This document shows, piece after piece, positions 18,117 to 26,510 of a DNA stretch of 34,982 bases. The notes below the pieces were generated by a model, which worked only from the letters and a program-made list of their open reading frames with translations, was not told where the DNA came from and searched no databases. This stretch comes from an uncultured Hyphomicrobiales bacterium (GTDB lineage Bacteria; Pseudomonadota; Alphaproteobacteria; Rhizobiales; Beijerinckiaceae). The position numbers and the translations under genes are program-made. The stretch spans positions 1-34,982 of the forward strand of contig CAIUPE010000096.1 in assembly GCA_903900975.1 (NCBI GenBank), given 5' to 3'. Numbering within the stretch: position 1 is the stretch's first letter; each line of letters starts with the position of its first letter.

Positions 18117-19195
18117 GGCTCACTCACTCGTCTCTCACGCCTCGGTGCCGCACGACGTTGCCGCAACCGCATAACATAGCCAATGATTTCTGCCACCGGC
18201 TTATAGAGATCAAGCGGAATTTGCCCGTCAACTTCCACAAGCTTGTACAATGAACGCGCCAAAGGGCGATCCTCGATGACAGGAACATCATGTTCCTCGG
18301 CTAATTTACGGATGCGCAATGCTAGTACATCGACTCCCTTGGCCACACAAACAGGGGCGCGCATTCCCTCATCGTACTGAAGCGCAACGGCAAAATGAGT
18401 TGGATTAGCAATCACCACCGTCGCCTTCGGCACCTTGCTCATCATGGTGCGACGGGCAAAATTGCGTCGTAGTTGCCGCAGTTTGTTTTTAACCTCGGGA
18501 CTGCCCTCTTGTTGCTTGAATTCGTCCTTCAGGTCCTGACGCGACATCATGAGACGTTTGTGCCAGCTAAACCATTGGAACAGATAATCGCCCCCCGCCA
18601 CAAAAGCGTGGATCGACAATACGGCGATCAGAATATGCATCAGGGCCGCGCGGGCAACGTCCAGAATGGCGGATAATTCCATATCGGGTAGCATCGCCAG
18701 ACGCTGCCTTTCGCTCCACATGGCAAGGGTCACGATAGAACCGACGATCGCCAATTTGGCGACACTTTTAATCACCTGAGCCACCGCTCCTTTGCCTAAG
18801 ACCCGAGCTAGCCCCGCCGCCGGTGAGACGCGCGACATTTTCGGCATCAAATGTTCAAGCGACGGTGTGGGAATATGCTGCAACAGTGGCCCAATGGCCG
18901 CCGCTGTGACGGCAATCGCAAACGGCAGGGTCAAAAAGTCCACTAAAGTCAGAAAGAAATCGCCACTCAATCGGCTCATTTCGACCTTCGACGCCGAAAA
19001 ATGTCCCGCTTGTTCCCAAAAGCCCGTGAGTTTGGCGCCACTTCCGCCCATTATGGAAATTGTGAAGGCAGCTCCGGACAGGATAAACCAAGAGTTGATT
19101 TCCGTACTTCGGGGTACGTCACCCTTCGCACGGGCATCGTCGAGTCGCTTTTGGCTCGGTGCTTCGGTTTTATCGTCCTGATCGTTCTCGGCCAT
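18113..19195 (-). CDS. flhB: Flagellar export switch protein FlhB
   Basis: This 360-residue inner-membrane protein is part of the flagellar type III export gate and switches substrate from rod/hook to filament. It starts with the conserved DKTEAPSQKRLDDARAKGDVPRS segment, has hydrophobic helices up to about residue 210, and has the autocleavage motif NPTH at residues 264-267 followed by FAVALQYDEG. The ribosome site GGGAGGG precedes the ATG by 8 bases. fliR ends 5 bases upstream and cckA overlaps its stop. Confidence 0.96.
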   Translation of the reverse strand: MAENDQDDKTEAPSQKRLDDARAKGDVPRSTEINSWFILSGAAFTISIMGGSGAKLTGFWEQAGHFSASKVEMSRLSGDFFLTLVDFLTLPFAIAVTAAAIGPLLQHIPTPSLEHLMPKMSRVSPAAGLARVLGKGAVAQVIKSVAKLAIVGSIVTLAMWSERQRLAMLPDMELSAILDVARAALMHILIAVLSIHAFVAGGDYLFQWFSWHKRLMMSRQDLKDEFKQQEGSPEVKNKLRQLRRNFARRTMMSKVPKATVVIANPTHFAVALQYDEGMRAPVCVAKGVDVLALRIRKLAEEHDVPVIEDRPLARSLYKLVEVDGQIPLDLYKPVAEIIGYVMRLRQRRAAPRRERRVSEP

Positions 19196-19200
19196 TGGCG

Positions 19201-19962
19201 CTACCCTCCCGTCATTCGGGCAAGCACCGACAGTACATCCATCGCCAATCGATCAACCAATGTGCCCAAAAGGACGATAAGCAAGCCAAAGCCGGCCAAA
19301 ACCGATAGCGGAACCGCCAGAAACGTCACCTGTATTTGCGGCATCAATTTTGAAACCATACCAAGACCCGCATTCAACAGCAGACCGAACGCAAAGAACG
19401 GAGAGGCAATCTTGATAGCGAGCAAAAGTCCATTTCCGGCCGTTTCAATCGCCAAACGCGAGACATCGCCCGTATCAAAGCCGCCTCCCGGCGGCAAAAC
19501 CATGTAGCTGCCCGCTATCGCTCCAATCAAAGCATGATGGGCATCGGTCAGGACCATAAAGGTGACAACCAATAGCGACATGAACATGCCAAGCGAACTT
19601 GATTGCGCGTCATAAGTCGGATTGAGCACCTCGCCCAATGATAATCCTAGCGATTGAGCTATAAATTGGCTGGCCATATCGGCGGCCAATAAAACCAGCC
19701 GAACCATCACGCCGATGCCCAGGCCGATGCATAATTCCAAAAATAAGATGCCAAACACACTTGAACCAGACCCAACAGCGGCGCTCAACACCGGCTTCAA
19801 CGGTAACAACATCAGTAAGGATAAAAACAACGCCAAAACCAAGCGGATGCGCATGGGGACAAATTGTTCACCAATCATGGGCATCAGCATCAAAAGGCCG
19901 CCGGTGCGGGAAAAGACGAGTAGAAACGCGATGGCAAATTCTACCGGCAATTGCAGCTTCAT
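19201..19962 (-). CDS. fliR: Flagellar export gate protein FliR
   Basis: This 253-residue, strongly hydrophobic protein joins FliP and FliQ to form the export gate in the basal-body membrane. It has the FliR pattern: an N-terminal VEFAIAFLLVFSRTGGLLMLMPMIGEQFVP, then LGIGVMVRLVLLAADMASQFIAQSLGLSLGE and a LGMVSKLMPQIQVTFLAVPLSVLAGF region. The ATG at 19962 has a GAGG site only 4 bases upstream. It sits in the usual fliQ-fliR-flhB order, 33 bases after fliQ. Confidence 0.94.
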   Translation of the reverse strand: MKLQLPVEFAIAFLLVFSRTGGLLMLMPMIGEQFVPMRIRLVLALFLSLLMLLPLKPVLSAAVGSGSSVFGILFLELCIGLGIGVMVRLVLLAADMASQFIAQSLGLSLGEVLNPTYDAQSSSLGMFMSLLVVTFMVLTDAHHALIGAIAGSYMVLPPGGGFDTGDVSRLAIETAGNGLLLAIKIASPFFAFGLLLNAGLGMVSKLMPQIQVTFLAVPLSVLAGFGLLIVLLGTLVDRLAMDVLSVLARMTGG

Positions 19963-19995
19963 TTTGCCTCAACCGTAAATGACGTTACGGCATCT

Positions 19996-20262
19996 TTATC
20001 CACCCGAGGCGATTCGGGAAGCCAAACGCACCATAAATCCAGACAACGCATCACCCATGAAGGGCAATAAAAAGAACAAGCCAAGGCCGGCCAACACCAT
20101 TTTCGGAACAAAAGTGAGGGTCTGCTCCTGAATTTGGGTAACCGCCTGCAAAAACGAGATCACGACACCCACAAGCAAGATAAGGATCATCAGGGGTCCC
20201 GCGGCGCGGGCAAAGGTCATAAGCCCGTCACGGGCAATATCGATGACATCGGGTCCAGTCAT
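19996..20262 (-). CDS. fliQ: Flagellar export gate protein FliQ
   Basis: This 88-residue protein has two transmembrane helices, as is normal for FliQ, a component of the export gate core. The conserved PLMILILLVGVVISFLQAVTQIQEQTLTFVPKM stretch is clear. The ATG at 20262 has a strong AAGGAG ribosome site. It lies 13 bases after fliE in the same operon. Confidence 0.95.
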   Translation of the reverse strand: MTGPDVIDIARDGLMTFARAAGPLMILILLVGVVISFLQAVTQIQEQTLTFVPKMVLAGLGLFFLLPFMGDALSGFMVRLASRIASGG

Positions 20263-20275
20263 AGCAAAGAACTCC

Positions 20276-20572
20276 TTAAATCGTCATCCGCATGACATCG
20301 TCATAGGCGGCCAAAACTTTATCGCGCACAGCCACAAGGGTTTCGATGGCGGTCTCGCTTTCAGCCACCGTGGTTGCTACCGCGACATAATCGGCCTTTC
20401 CCGAAACCGCCGTGGAGACCTGCTGATCAGCGGCTTTGGCCTGGCCCTCAAAGGCCGCAAGGCTCTGCTTAACCAGATCACCGAAGCCTGATGCCTGAGC
20501 GTTATTTCCTCCTGCCTCTAGCAGTTTCTGGGTCGAGGCATAGCTACCGGCTGCGATCGATGGAATGGCCAT
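20276..20572 (-). CDS. fliE: Flagellar hook-basal body protein FliE
   Basis: This 98-residue protein matches FliE, which links the MS ring to the proximal rod. The C-terminal half has the family signature, here SKADYVAVATTVAESETAIETLVAVRDKVLAAYDDVMRMTI, seen in homologues as 'AxxxAExAlxxxvxVRdKvvxAYqeImrMqI'. AGGAGG lies 8 bases before the ATG at 20572. It follows flgC by 14 bases. Confidence 0.95.
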   Translation of the reverse strand: MAIPSIAAGSYASTQKLLEAGGNNAQASGFGDLVKQSLAAFEGQAKAADQQVSTAVSGKADYVAVATTVAESETAIETLVAVRDKVLAAYDDVMRMTI

Positions 20573-20586
20573 TCATCAGTCCTCCT

Positions 20587-21000
20587 TCATGCACGCAAAA
20601 TATCGATCGTGCGGGACAAAAGCCGGCGTGTCGCCGAAATCGAATTCAGATTGGCTTCATAACTAAGCTGCGCATCTCGCATATCCATTTGCTCGACCTG
20701 CGGGTCGATATTGGGAATTTTCACCGTTCCCGTCGCGTCCGCCGCCGGATTACCCGGATCAACCTTGGTTCCGAACGCTCGAGGATCGCGTTTCACACCA
20801 GCAAAAACAACGGTTGTTTGTTGCGATTGCGGCTCGACGACAACCCTAAACACTGGCACCTTGCGCCGATACGGGTCGCCGCCGGGCGTAGAGGCTGTTG
20901 AATCCGAATTGGCTATGTTTTCGGAAATCACTTCCATGCGTTTGGTTTGAACTTTCAAACCAGCGGTGGCGATTGAAATGATTCCGCTGAAATCCATCAT
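20587..21000 (-). CDS. flgC: Flagellar basal-body rod protein FlgC
   Basis: This 137-residue proximal rod protein has the N-terminal motif IATAGLKVQTKRMEVISENIANSDST, and the C-terminal VEQMDMRDAQLSYEANLNSISATRRLLSRTIDIL helix is also typical. The YRRKVPVFRVV segment is the standard FlgC feature. The gene starts directly after the flgB stop with no spacing, so translation is probably coupled. Confidence 0.96.
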   Translation of the reverse strand: MMDFSGIISIATAGLKVQTKRMEVISENIANSDSTASTPGGDPYRRKVPVFRVVVEPQSQQTTVVFAGVKRDPRAFGTKVDPGNPAADATGTVKIPNIDPQVEQMDMRDAQLSYEANLNSISATRRLLSRTIDILRA

Positions 21001-21378
21001 TTACTTTTTCCCTATCGCTATTTTCAGAAGGCCAAGGCTTTGAGTATAAAGCTGCGAAGCCATTTGATAATCGAGTTGAATATCGGCGAGCTTGGTCATC
21101 TCGTCTTCCAGCGAAACGGCATTACCGGAAGGCTTTGTCTCAAATGGAATAGGATGGTTGCTCGAAAGCTCAATGCCGCCATCGCTTCCCACGACATGGG
21201 CGGCATCGGTTGCGCGAAGCGTCAAGCCGGAACGGTTCTCATCAGGGACAAAAGGCTGCAAATCTAGCAGTTTGAACCCTGGCGAATTGGCATTGGCAAT
21301 ATTGGACGAGACAAGCGATTGGCGCGCCTGCAACCATTGTAATCTTGCCTTGAGGCCATCCATCAGTGATAAGGACAT
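21001..21378 (-). CDS. flgB: Flagellar basal-body rod protein FlgB
   Basis: This 125-residue proximal rod protein has the SLMDGLKARLQWLQARQSLVSSNIANANSPGFK opening seen in FlgB. The VSLEDEMTKLADIQLDYQMASQLYTQSLGLLKIAIG C-terminal helix is also typical. The ATG at 21378 has an AGGA ribosome site. It is the first gene of a seven-gene minus-strand operon ending with cckA. A small CCTGTT/AACAGG hairpin lies in its leader, and the CtrA site at 21421 lies about 43 bases upstream of its start. Confidence 0.95.
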   Translation of the reverse strand: MSLSLMDGLKARLQWLQARQSLVSSNIANANSPGFKLLDLQPFVPDENRSGLTLRATDAAHVVGSDGGIELSSNHPIPFETKPSGNAVSLEDEMTKLADIQLDYQMASQLYTQSLGLLKIAIGKK

Positions 21379-21420
21379 CGGCTTTCCTACCTGTTATAGA
21401 AACAGGCTGGATTATTATGG

Positions 21421-21436
21421 TTAAATAAATGTTAAC
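21421..21436. promoter_or_regulatory. Perfect CtrA binding site between flgB and fliO
   Basis: TTAA-ATAAATG-TTAAC is an exact match to the CtrA consensus TTAA-N7-TTAAC. It lies in the 83-bp gap between the divergent flgB operon and fliO, and TTAA-N7-TTAA is also preserved on the flgB strand. Presence of cckA in the flgB operon makes CtrA control credible. Binding is inferred from the motif only. Confidence 0.75.
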
Positions 21437-21461
21437 CGACGGATCGGTAGGGGTTAGTAGC

Positions 21462-22259
21462 GTGCAGTCTTTCTTTGGCTTTCCTCTTTCCCAACCACTC
21501 GTTTATGTCGCCGCATTTGCGGTGATTTGCATCTTATTAGCAGTTTTTGCCTGGGTTTTGCGCAAAGTCACGGGCGGAACGCGGGTCGAAGGAAATGGGC
21601 GCGGACGCCAACCCCGGCTTGGCATTGTCGACACATTTCCAATCGATCGACAACGGCAATTGGTAATTATCCGCCGTGATTCGGTAGAACATTTGCTGCT
21701 GGTTGGTGGCACCTCCGATATTTTGATCGAGAGCAACATTATACGGTCGTTAAATGTTGCATCCGTCAGGGAGCCTGCACCTCAAGCCAAACCGTCCGCC
21801 CCGATTAATGGCACAACGAACGGATCAAGCTCGGTCCGGTCAGCCAATGTTGCTGAATTATCCTTTGCACCTGAACAAAAAGAGGCCGTTGTTCCGCCGC
21901 CGCTTCCACCCCAACCGGCCTTCCCGGTTGAACCGGTCTTCAAGCCGGTCGCTATTCCTCGTGCTACCGATCTGGCCGAAATAGCCAACCGATTTCAAAC
22001 GTCGTCAGCCAGCCCGCTGATTGCAGAGCGCGAACCGGCAATAGCCCAGTCGGATGAGCCGATTCCGTTGCCGCAGGTGGTTTCGGTTCAGCGCAACCAG
22101 GAATTGATATCCGAAGGCCAGTCCATTTCGACCGTCGAACCGATTATACCCAGCGTTGAGCGAGAAGTACCTTCGATAAGCGTCACGCCAGAGGCGCGCG
22201 ACGCAGGCTCGCTCAATGATACCTTACGCCAATTGCTTGGCCGCACCCGGGACCATTGA
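21462..22259 (+). CDS. fliO: Flagellar biosynthesis protein FliO
   Basis: This protein (265 residues from the GTG at 21462) has one N-terminal transmembrane helix (LVYVAAFAVICILLAVFAWVLR). A conserved FliO domain follows (RQPRLGIVDTFPIDRQRQLVIIRRDSVEHLLLVGG), then a long Pro-rich, low-conservation tail of ~150 residues. FliO helps assemble the FliP gate. I prefer the GTG because an AGGGG site lies 8 bases upstream; the ATG at 21429 is inside the CtrA box and has no ribosome site. fliP follows after 98 bases. FliO is poorly conserved in general, but position and domain fit. Confidence 0.8.
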   Translation: MQSFFGFPLSQPLVYVAAFAVICILLAVFAWVLRKVTGGTRVEGNGRGRQPRLGIVDTFPIDRQRQLVIIRRDSVEHLLLVGGTSDILIESNIIRSLNVASVREPAPQAKPSAPINGTTNGSSSVRSANVAELSFAPEQKEAVVPPPLPPQPAFPVEPVFKPVAIPRATDLAEIANRFQTSSASPLIAEREPAIAQSDEPIPLPQVVSVQRNQELISEGQSISTVEPIIPSVEREVPSISVTPEARDAGSLNDTLRQLLGRTRDH

Positions 22260-22296
22260 GGCTAAGCGCGATCAGTTCGCCAGCTTTCCACATCGA

Positions 22297-22319
22297 TTTA
22301 TTGACGTAACGTCAATAAA
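22297..22319. repeat. 23-bp perfect palindrome between fliO and fliP
   Basis: Eleven-base arms (TTTATTGACGT / ACGTCAATAAA) flank one central base without mismatch, 39 bases before the fliP start. No T run follows, so it is not a normal terminator. It may be an operator for a dimeric regulator or an mRNA hairpin. Its core TGACGTAACG recurs elsewhere in flagellar gaps. Confidence 0.6.
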
Positions 22320-22357
22320 GATGGAAGCGCACTTCGGAATGAGCGTAACTGCTCGCC

Positions 22358-23101
22358 ATGGGACGAATATTTAAATTCGCGAAGTGGCTCGTGGCGCTCG
22401 GCATAATACCGTTGTTGTCGGTATCCGCACATGCGCAAACTTTAAGTCTTGATCTCGGACCGACCGGCGGCACCACCGAGCGGGCCTTACAGCTGATCGC
22501 TCTGATCACGATCCTGTCGATTGCGCCTGCCATTCTTGTGATGGTGACATCGTTTACGCGAATTGTTGTCGTTCTGTCCCTGTTGCGTTCGGCCATCGGC
22601 ACAGCGTCCGCCCCGCCCAATACGGTCATCATCAGCCTCGCCTTGTTTTTAACGGCCTTCATCATGACACCAACGGCAAAAGACATATATGCCAATGCCG
22701 TCGCCCCGCTGCTGGCCCAAACCATTACAGCCGATATCGCCTTCGAGCGCGGCTCCGCACCGCTACGCAGCTTCATGTTGAAACATGTTCGGGAAAAGGA
22801 TTTGAGCCTTTTTCTGGATATTGCCAAAGCCCCTCTTCCATCGGGTCCCGAAGCAACACCGCTGACCAGCCTAATCCCTGCTTTCATGATATCCGAGCTG
22901 CGGCGCGCTTTCGAAATCGGGTTTTTGTTGTTCATGCCGTTTCTGGTCATCGATCTCGTGGTTGCTTCCATCCTGATGTCCGTCGGCATGATGATGCTGC
23001 CGCCGACCACGGTCTCTTTGCCGTTCAAGTTGATCTTTTTCGTCCTTGTCGATGGCTGGTCGATGATCGCGGGTTCGCTTGTCCAAAGTTTTGGGAGTTA
23101 G
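22358..23101 (+). CDS. fliP: Flagellar export gate protein FliP
   Basis: This 247-residue protein forms the core of the export gate. It has a cleavable signal peptide (to about ...SAHA) and the FliP pattern: TILSIAPAILVMVTSFTRIVVVLSLLRSAIGTASAPPN, then ALFLTAFIMTP, LIPAFMISELRRAFEIGFLLFMPFLVIDLVVASILMSVGMMMLPP and KLIFFVLVDGW near the C-terminus. No good ribosome site is visible before the ATG at 22358. It converges with the TPR protein gene with a 3-base gap. Confidence 0.96.
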   Translation: MGRIFKFAKWLVALGIIPLLSVSAHAQTLSLDLGPTGGTTERALQLIALITILSIAPAILVMVTSFTRIVVVLSLLRSAIGTASAPPNTVIISLALFLTAFIMTPTAKDIYANAVAPLLAQTITADIAFERGSAPLRSFMLKHVREKDLSLFLDIAKAPLPSGPEATPLTSLIPAFMISELRRAFEIGFLLFMPFLVIDLVVASILMSVGMMMLPPTTVSLPFKLIFFVLVDGWSMIAGSLVQSFGS

Positions 23102-23104
23102 AAT

Positions 23105-26100
23105 TTAGCCGGCCGGCTTCGGCGTGGTGGGCGCAGGTGGCGACGTATCGGCTGACGCTGCATCGGCCCCCAGCCCATAGCGAATGCGATAGGATTTCAA
23201 AAAATTATCCAACAAATTCGGATCAGCCTTTTCCTGAGCTACCGCATGGGCCATTGGCATCCGTGCCGCGAGCGGTGCCGTCAACAACCGAAAAACACCG
23301 GAATCGGGAGAAGCTGTCAGTTTGCCAGCATAACGCTGGCTGAAGCGTTCACTGGCCAATCGATCATCGGCCAACACATAGGCCGAGGCGGCTCGCAGCG
23401 CGATTTTTAACGCGTCGGGTGATAAAGCCCCCTCAACGCGCCAAGAGTCACCCAAAGCAGCCTCGTAATTCTCACCGGCTTGAGTCCAATCCTTGGCCTT
23501 CCAGAACACATCCGCACGGGCAATATTGGCCTCGCTTCCGTCTAACCCATCCAGTAATTCACTCGCTGCCTTTATCTCGCCGAGATCGGATCGCGCTCGA
23601 GCTTCGATCAAACGCCGAGTTATCCGCAAGTCGTTCGGCAAGCCGTTCGCCCGCGTCGCCGCAAGGACGCGTACGGCATCAATCGGCTTTCGTTCGATCA
23701 GATAAAATGTGGCCAAACGAACCGCAGCTGCCGCGCGAGGCAGACCATCCAGCCGATATTCAATTTGATACCGCAGCAATTCGGTGGCTTGCGGAAGGAG
23801 ATCAAGATTAACCAGCCGTTCGATATATTTGCCGACCAACTCGTCGGCCCGCCGCCCTGTCGGCATGAACTCGCGAAATTCCATAAACAGCGCCACAGCA
23901 TCGACCGGCGAAATCGAATCCGGCTGCTCCCCGCCAATCAACGCATCAAAGCGCAGGGTTACCTCTTCCAATAGCGGCCTCACCCCGTCGGTGTCGGCAT
24001 AAAGCCGGTTCAACCGCTGGACCGCCAGAAAAGCATTGCGCCACTTCTTTGTGTCCAAAGCAACACGGGCGGCCAACGCCAAAAGTTTAGCCTCCAGAAA
24101 ATCACCACGCCAAAAAAGTGCCAAATTCTCATAAAGGGCCAAAGCCTTGGCCGGATCCATTTGCGCAAGCCGCAAATCAAGCGCTGCCAGTGAGGCTGTT
24201 GCCCTAACCTCGACACCACGCGCTTTGTTTTTGCTCAGCCCTTCATAAGCCTTGTGCGCCTCTTCGAGCGCCCCCGACGCTTCCTCGATCCGCGCCCTAA
24301 AATAATCAAGTATATCGGGTGGTGCACCGGTGATCGAGGCTCGCAAGGCCTTTTCCATATCATTGGCGAGCCCCCAGTCTCCCGACTCAACCGCTGCCTC
24401 CGCAAACGCAACCCGCAAGGCTAATTGAACCTCGTCGGGATAAAGACCCAAAATGGTGCCGGACTGATGATAATCACCAAGCGCTTCCGCAAAGCGCCCA
24501 TTTTGGACAGCGAGATAAGCCCGCCAGAGCTGCGCCTCCTCATTACCCGTCAGCCGGATATCGGATAGATTATCCCACGCCGCGCGCCAGTCGCTCCCCA
24601 GTGCCTCATAAATACCCAGTTCCAGCCGATCCCGCGGCTCGTCGATCGTTTCAATCCGACTATCGAACCCACTAATAAAAGCGGCCGCCGCTTCGCGATA
24701 CAACCCGTTCGCCGCCAGAAAACGGGCAAGTTCTTGTCGGCGCCTCTTTTGGTCATTGATCGGCGCCGATGCCGCAACATCCATCAGTTCCTTGCGACGA
24801 TCCAGAACCGTCAAGGTTTTATCACGATCCCACCGTGCCCGATTGATGACGCTTCGCGATATTTGTTGCGCCCCACTTTCCTGATCGGCATCGGCGAGTG
24901 CCAAACCATCGGAACGGCTAACAATCACTTGTTCCACCGATGCGTGCATTTCAATATCATCGGCAACCGGAACGACTGCCAACCCCTGCGCAGACGCCAA
25001 GACATCAAATTCCGGAAAATGACGCAACCGGCTAACACCGATATGGGTCAGCCGGGTTGGTGCGACCATGATTTTATCACCCACAACCGGGTCATCCAGC
25101 TGGACAATATGGCCCACCGCCGTCAATCCGGCATCCAGCTGATAGCTACCGTTTGCCCCGGGTACCGCCGTCAGCGGAAGCTCTAATGGCAATTTGTCGG
25201 CATCCTGTGAGAGGCGAACCGACATATCCTCACCAATCGTGCTGATACTCGGGCTAAGCAGTCGCTTGCCTTCAAGCCGGACAAAATAGAGCGCACCCTT
25301 CCGGCCTGAACGGATGTCCAATGGATCGTCCATGGTAGGCGAGAAGCTGCCGTGCAGCACGGGATCGATTTTCAAATCGAAAGCGAGCCAAACGGCGTGT
25401 GCCCTTGAAAAAACGGCGATTGGAACTTGATTGAAGCCATTGAGCGATATTTGGGGCGTTCCTGCGTCATCGGAAAACACGATTTCCGGTGGCCGATCTG
25501 ACACGGGCACCTCGGGCTTTGTATTCGCTACCGCCTCTCGATTTCGGGCGACGCTCGGCTCGGCCAAGGTCGCCCCGGTAATGATGGGCTCCGGCTGGGT
25601 TGGTATACGATTGAATCCAACGCCCTTGAAGACGACCTCGACGACAGCACCCCCATCCTCGATCCGAGCCCCGAGTTTGACACCCTCGACGGCACCGATC
25701 GTGACCACCAGTGAACCATCCCGTGTTTCGGCAGCAACCGATGCAAAGCCTCGCGGTAACTCAGCTCTCAGCCGGGCGAGATCAAGTGACCACTTGCCTG
25801 AAAACCGCAAAATCGCCGATGTATCCGTAGTTTCAATATGAACCTCGTCGGCGACCATGCCGCGAAACATCAAACGAGATAGATGGGACGAACTGGCCAT
25901 ATCGACCGTCAACGTCCGGTGGTTGTCGACCTCAGCTGATTTGGTCATGGCATCCGCCAGCCGGGCTTTTCTCGAAAGCCCCTGCACCACGTCGATTGGC
26001 AGGGGCGGAACAGGTCCTTTCCACCCTATGGGCAATAGATCGACATAGAGGTCGTTGCCCGCTTCAATCAAATTAGGTTTCACCGCCTTTGCAAGCGCCA

Positions 26101-26431
26101 TCCGAATCGCACGCCGATCAGGATCAATGCGGGCTGCCGAAATATAGCTTGGAACTTCAAGACCTAAACGCGATGGATCGATCTTGAAGGCATGATCAAA
26201 GCTTAAGACCAGCACGCCATTGGACTGACTCATATCGACCACAGGCAAATGATCAAATGAAAAGACAATCCGACCAAAGCCCTGCATGTCCATCCCACGC
26301 ATCTGCGCGATCGGCATATCCTCGCCAGATTGTGCCCGTACGGGAGAAATCGCGCTGGAACACAGGCACAGCAATGTGACGAGAAATCCCAGATTTCTCC
26401 TAAAAAGGCAACAAAGGTCGTCATGCCGCAT
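23105..26431 (-). CDS. Large exported TPR-like protein of the flagellar cluster, function unknown
   Basis: This ~1108-residue protein starts with a signal peptide (LGFLVTLLCLCSSAISPVRA), with the ATG at 26431 chosen for its AAGGG ribosome site 8 bases upstream. The first ~400 residues contain two or more beta-rich segments of the 'GFGRIVFSFDHLPVVDMSQSN' type (AMIN-like in appearance). The rest is a long array of Ala/Leu/Glu-rich helices typical of tetratricopeptide or HAT-like repeats (for example RQELARFLAANGLYREAAAAF). The tail is Pro-rich. It is the last gene of the fliL operon, 79 bases after motE. The location suggests a periplasmic partner of the motor or P/L rings. I do not recognise a named family. 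Confidence 0.7.
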   Translation of the reverse strand: MRHDDLCCLFRRNLGFLVTLLCLCSSAISPVRAQSGEDMPIAQMRGMDMQGFGRIVFSFDHLPVVDMSQSNGVLVLSFDHAFKIDPSRLGLEVPSYISAARIDPDRRAIRMALAKAVKPNLIEAGNDLYVDLLPIGWKGPVPPLPIDVVQGLSRKARLADAMTKSAEVDNHRTLTVDMASSSHLSRLMFRGMVADEVHIETTDTSAILRFSGKWSLDLARLRAELPRGFASVAAETRDGSLVVTIGAVEGVKLGARIEDGGAVVEVVFKGVGFNRIPTQPEPIITGATLAEPSVARNREAVANTKPEVPVSDRPPEIVFSDDAGTPQISLNGFNQVPIAVFSRAHAVWLAFDLKIDPVLHGSFSPTMDDPLDIRSGRKGALYFVRLEGKRLLSPSISTIGEDMSVRLSQDADKLPLELPLTAVPGANGSYQLDAGLTAVGHIVQLDDPVVGDKIMVAPTRLTHIGVSRLRHFPEFDVLASAQGLAVVPVADDIEMHASVEQVIVSRSDGLALADADQESGAQQISRSVINRARWDRDKTLTVLDRRKELMDVAASAPINDQKRRRQELARFLAANGLYREAAAAFISGFDSRIETIDEPRDRLELGIYEALGSDWRAAWDNLSDIRLTGNEEAQLWRAYLAVQNGRFAEALGDYHQSGTILGLYPDEVQLALRVAFAEAAVESGDWGLANDMEKALRASITGAPPDILDYFRARIEEASGALEEAHKAYEGLSKNKARGVEVRATASLAALDLRLAQMDPAKALALYENLALFWRGDFLEAKLLALAARVALDTKKWRNAFLAVQRLNRLYADTDGVRPLLEEVTLRFDALIGGEQPDSISPVDAVALFMEFREFMPTGRRADELVGKYIERLVNLDLLPQATELLRYQIEYRLDGLPRAAAAVRLATFYLIERKPIDAVRVLAATRANGLPNDLRITRRLIEARARSDLGEIKAASELLDGLDGSEANIARADVFWKAKDWTQAGENYEAALGDSWRVEGALSPDALKIALRAASAYVLADDRLASERFSQRYAGKLTASPDSGVFRLLTAPLAARMPMAHAVAQEKADPNLLDNFLKSYRIRYGLGADAASADTSPPAPTTPKPAG

Positions 26432-26510
26432 CAAGCACACCCTTCCGATCTCAAAGCTAACAGACTTGAGTGACGTAACGGAATATAGAGGTTGATGTCT
26501 TAATGAATAG

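Noticed and set aside
22312-23028. 238-codon open frame antisense to fliP
   Set aside because: Met/Arg/Ser-rich mirror of a hydrophobic membrane protein; a coding artefact.
23108-23119. AGCCGGCCGGCT palindrome at the fliP/TPR gene junction as a terminator
   Set aside because: It has no loop and no T run, and is inside the coding end of the TPR gene.
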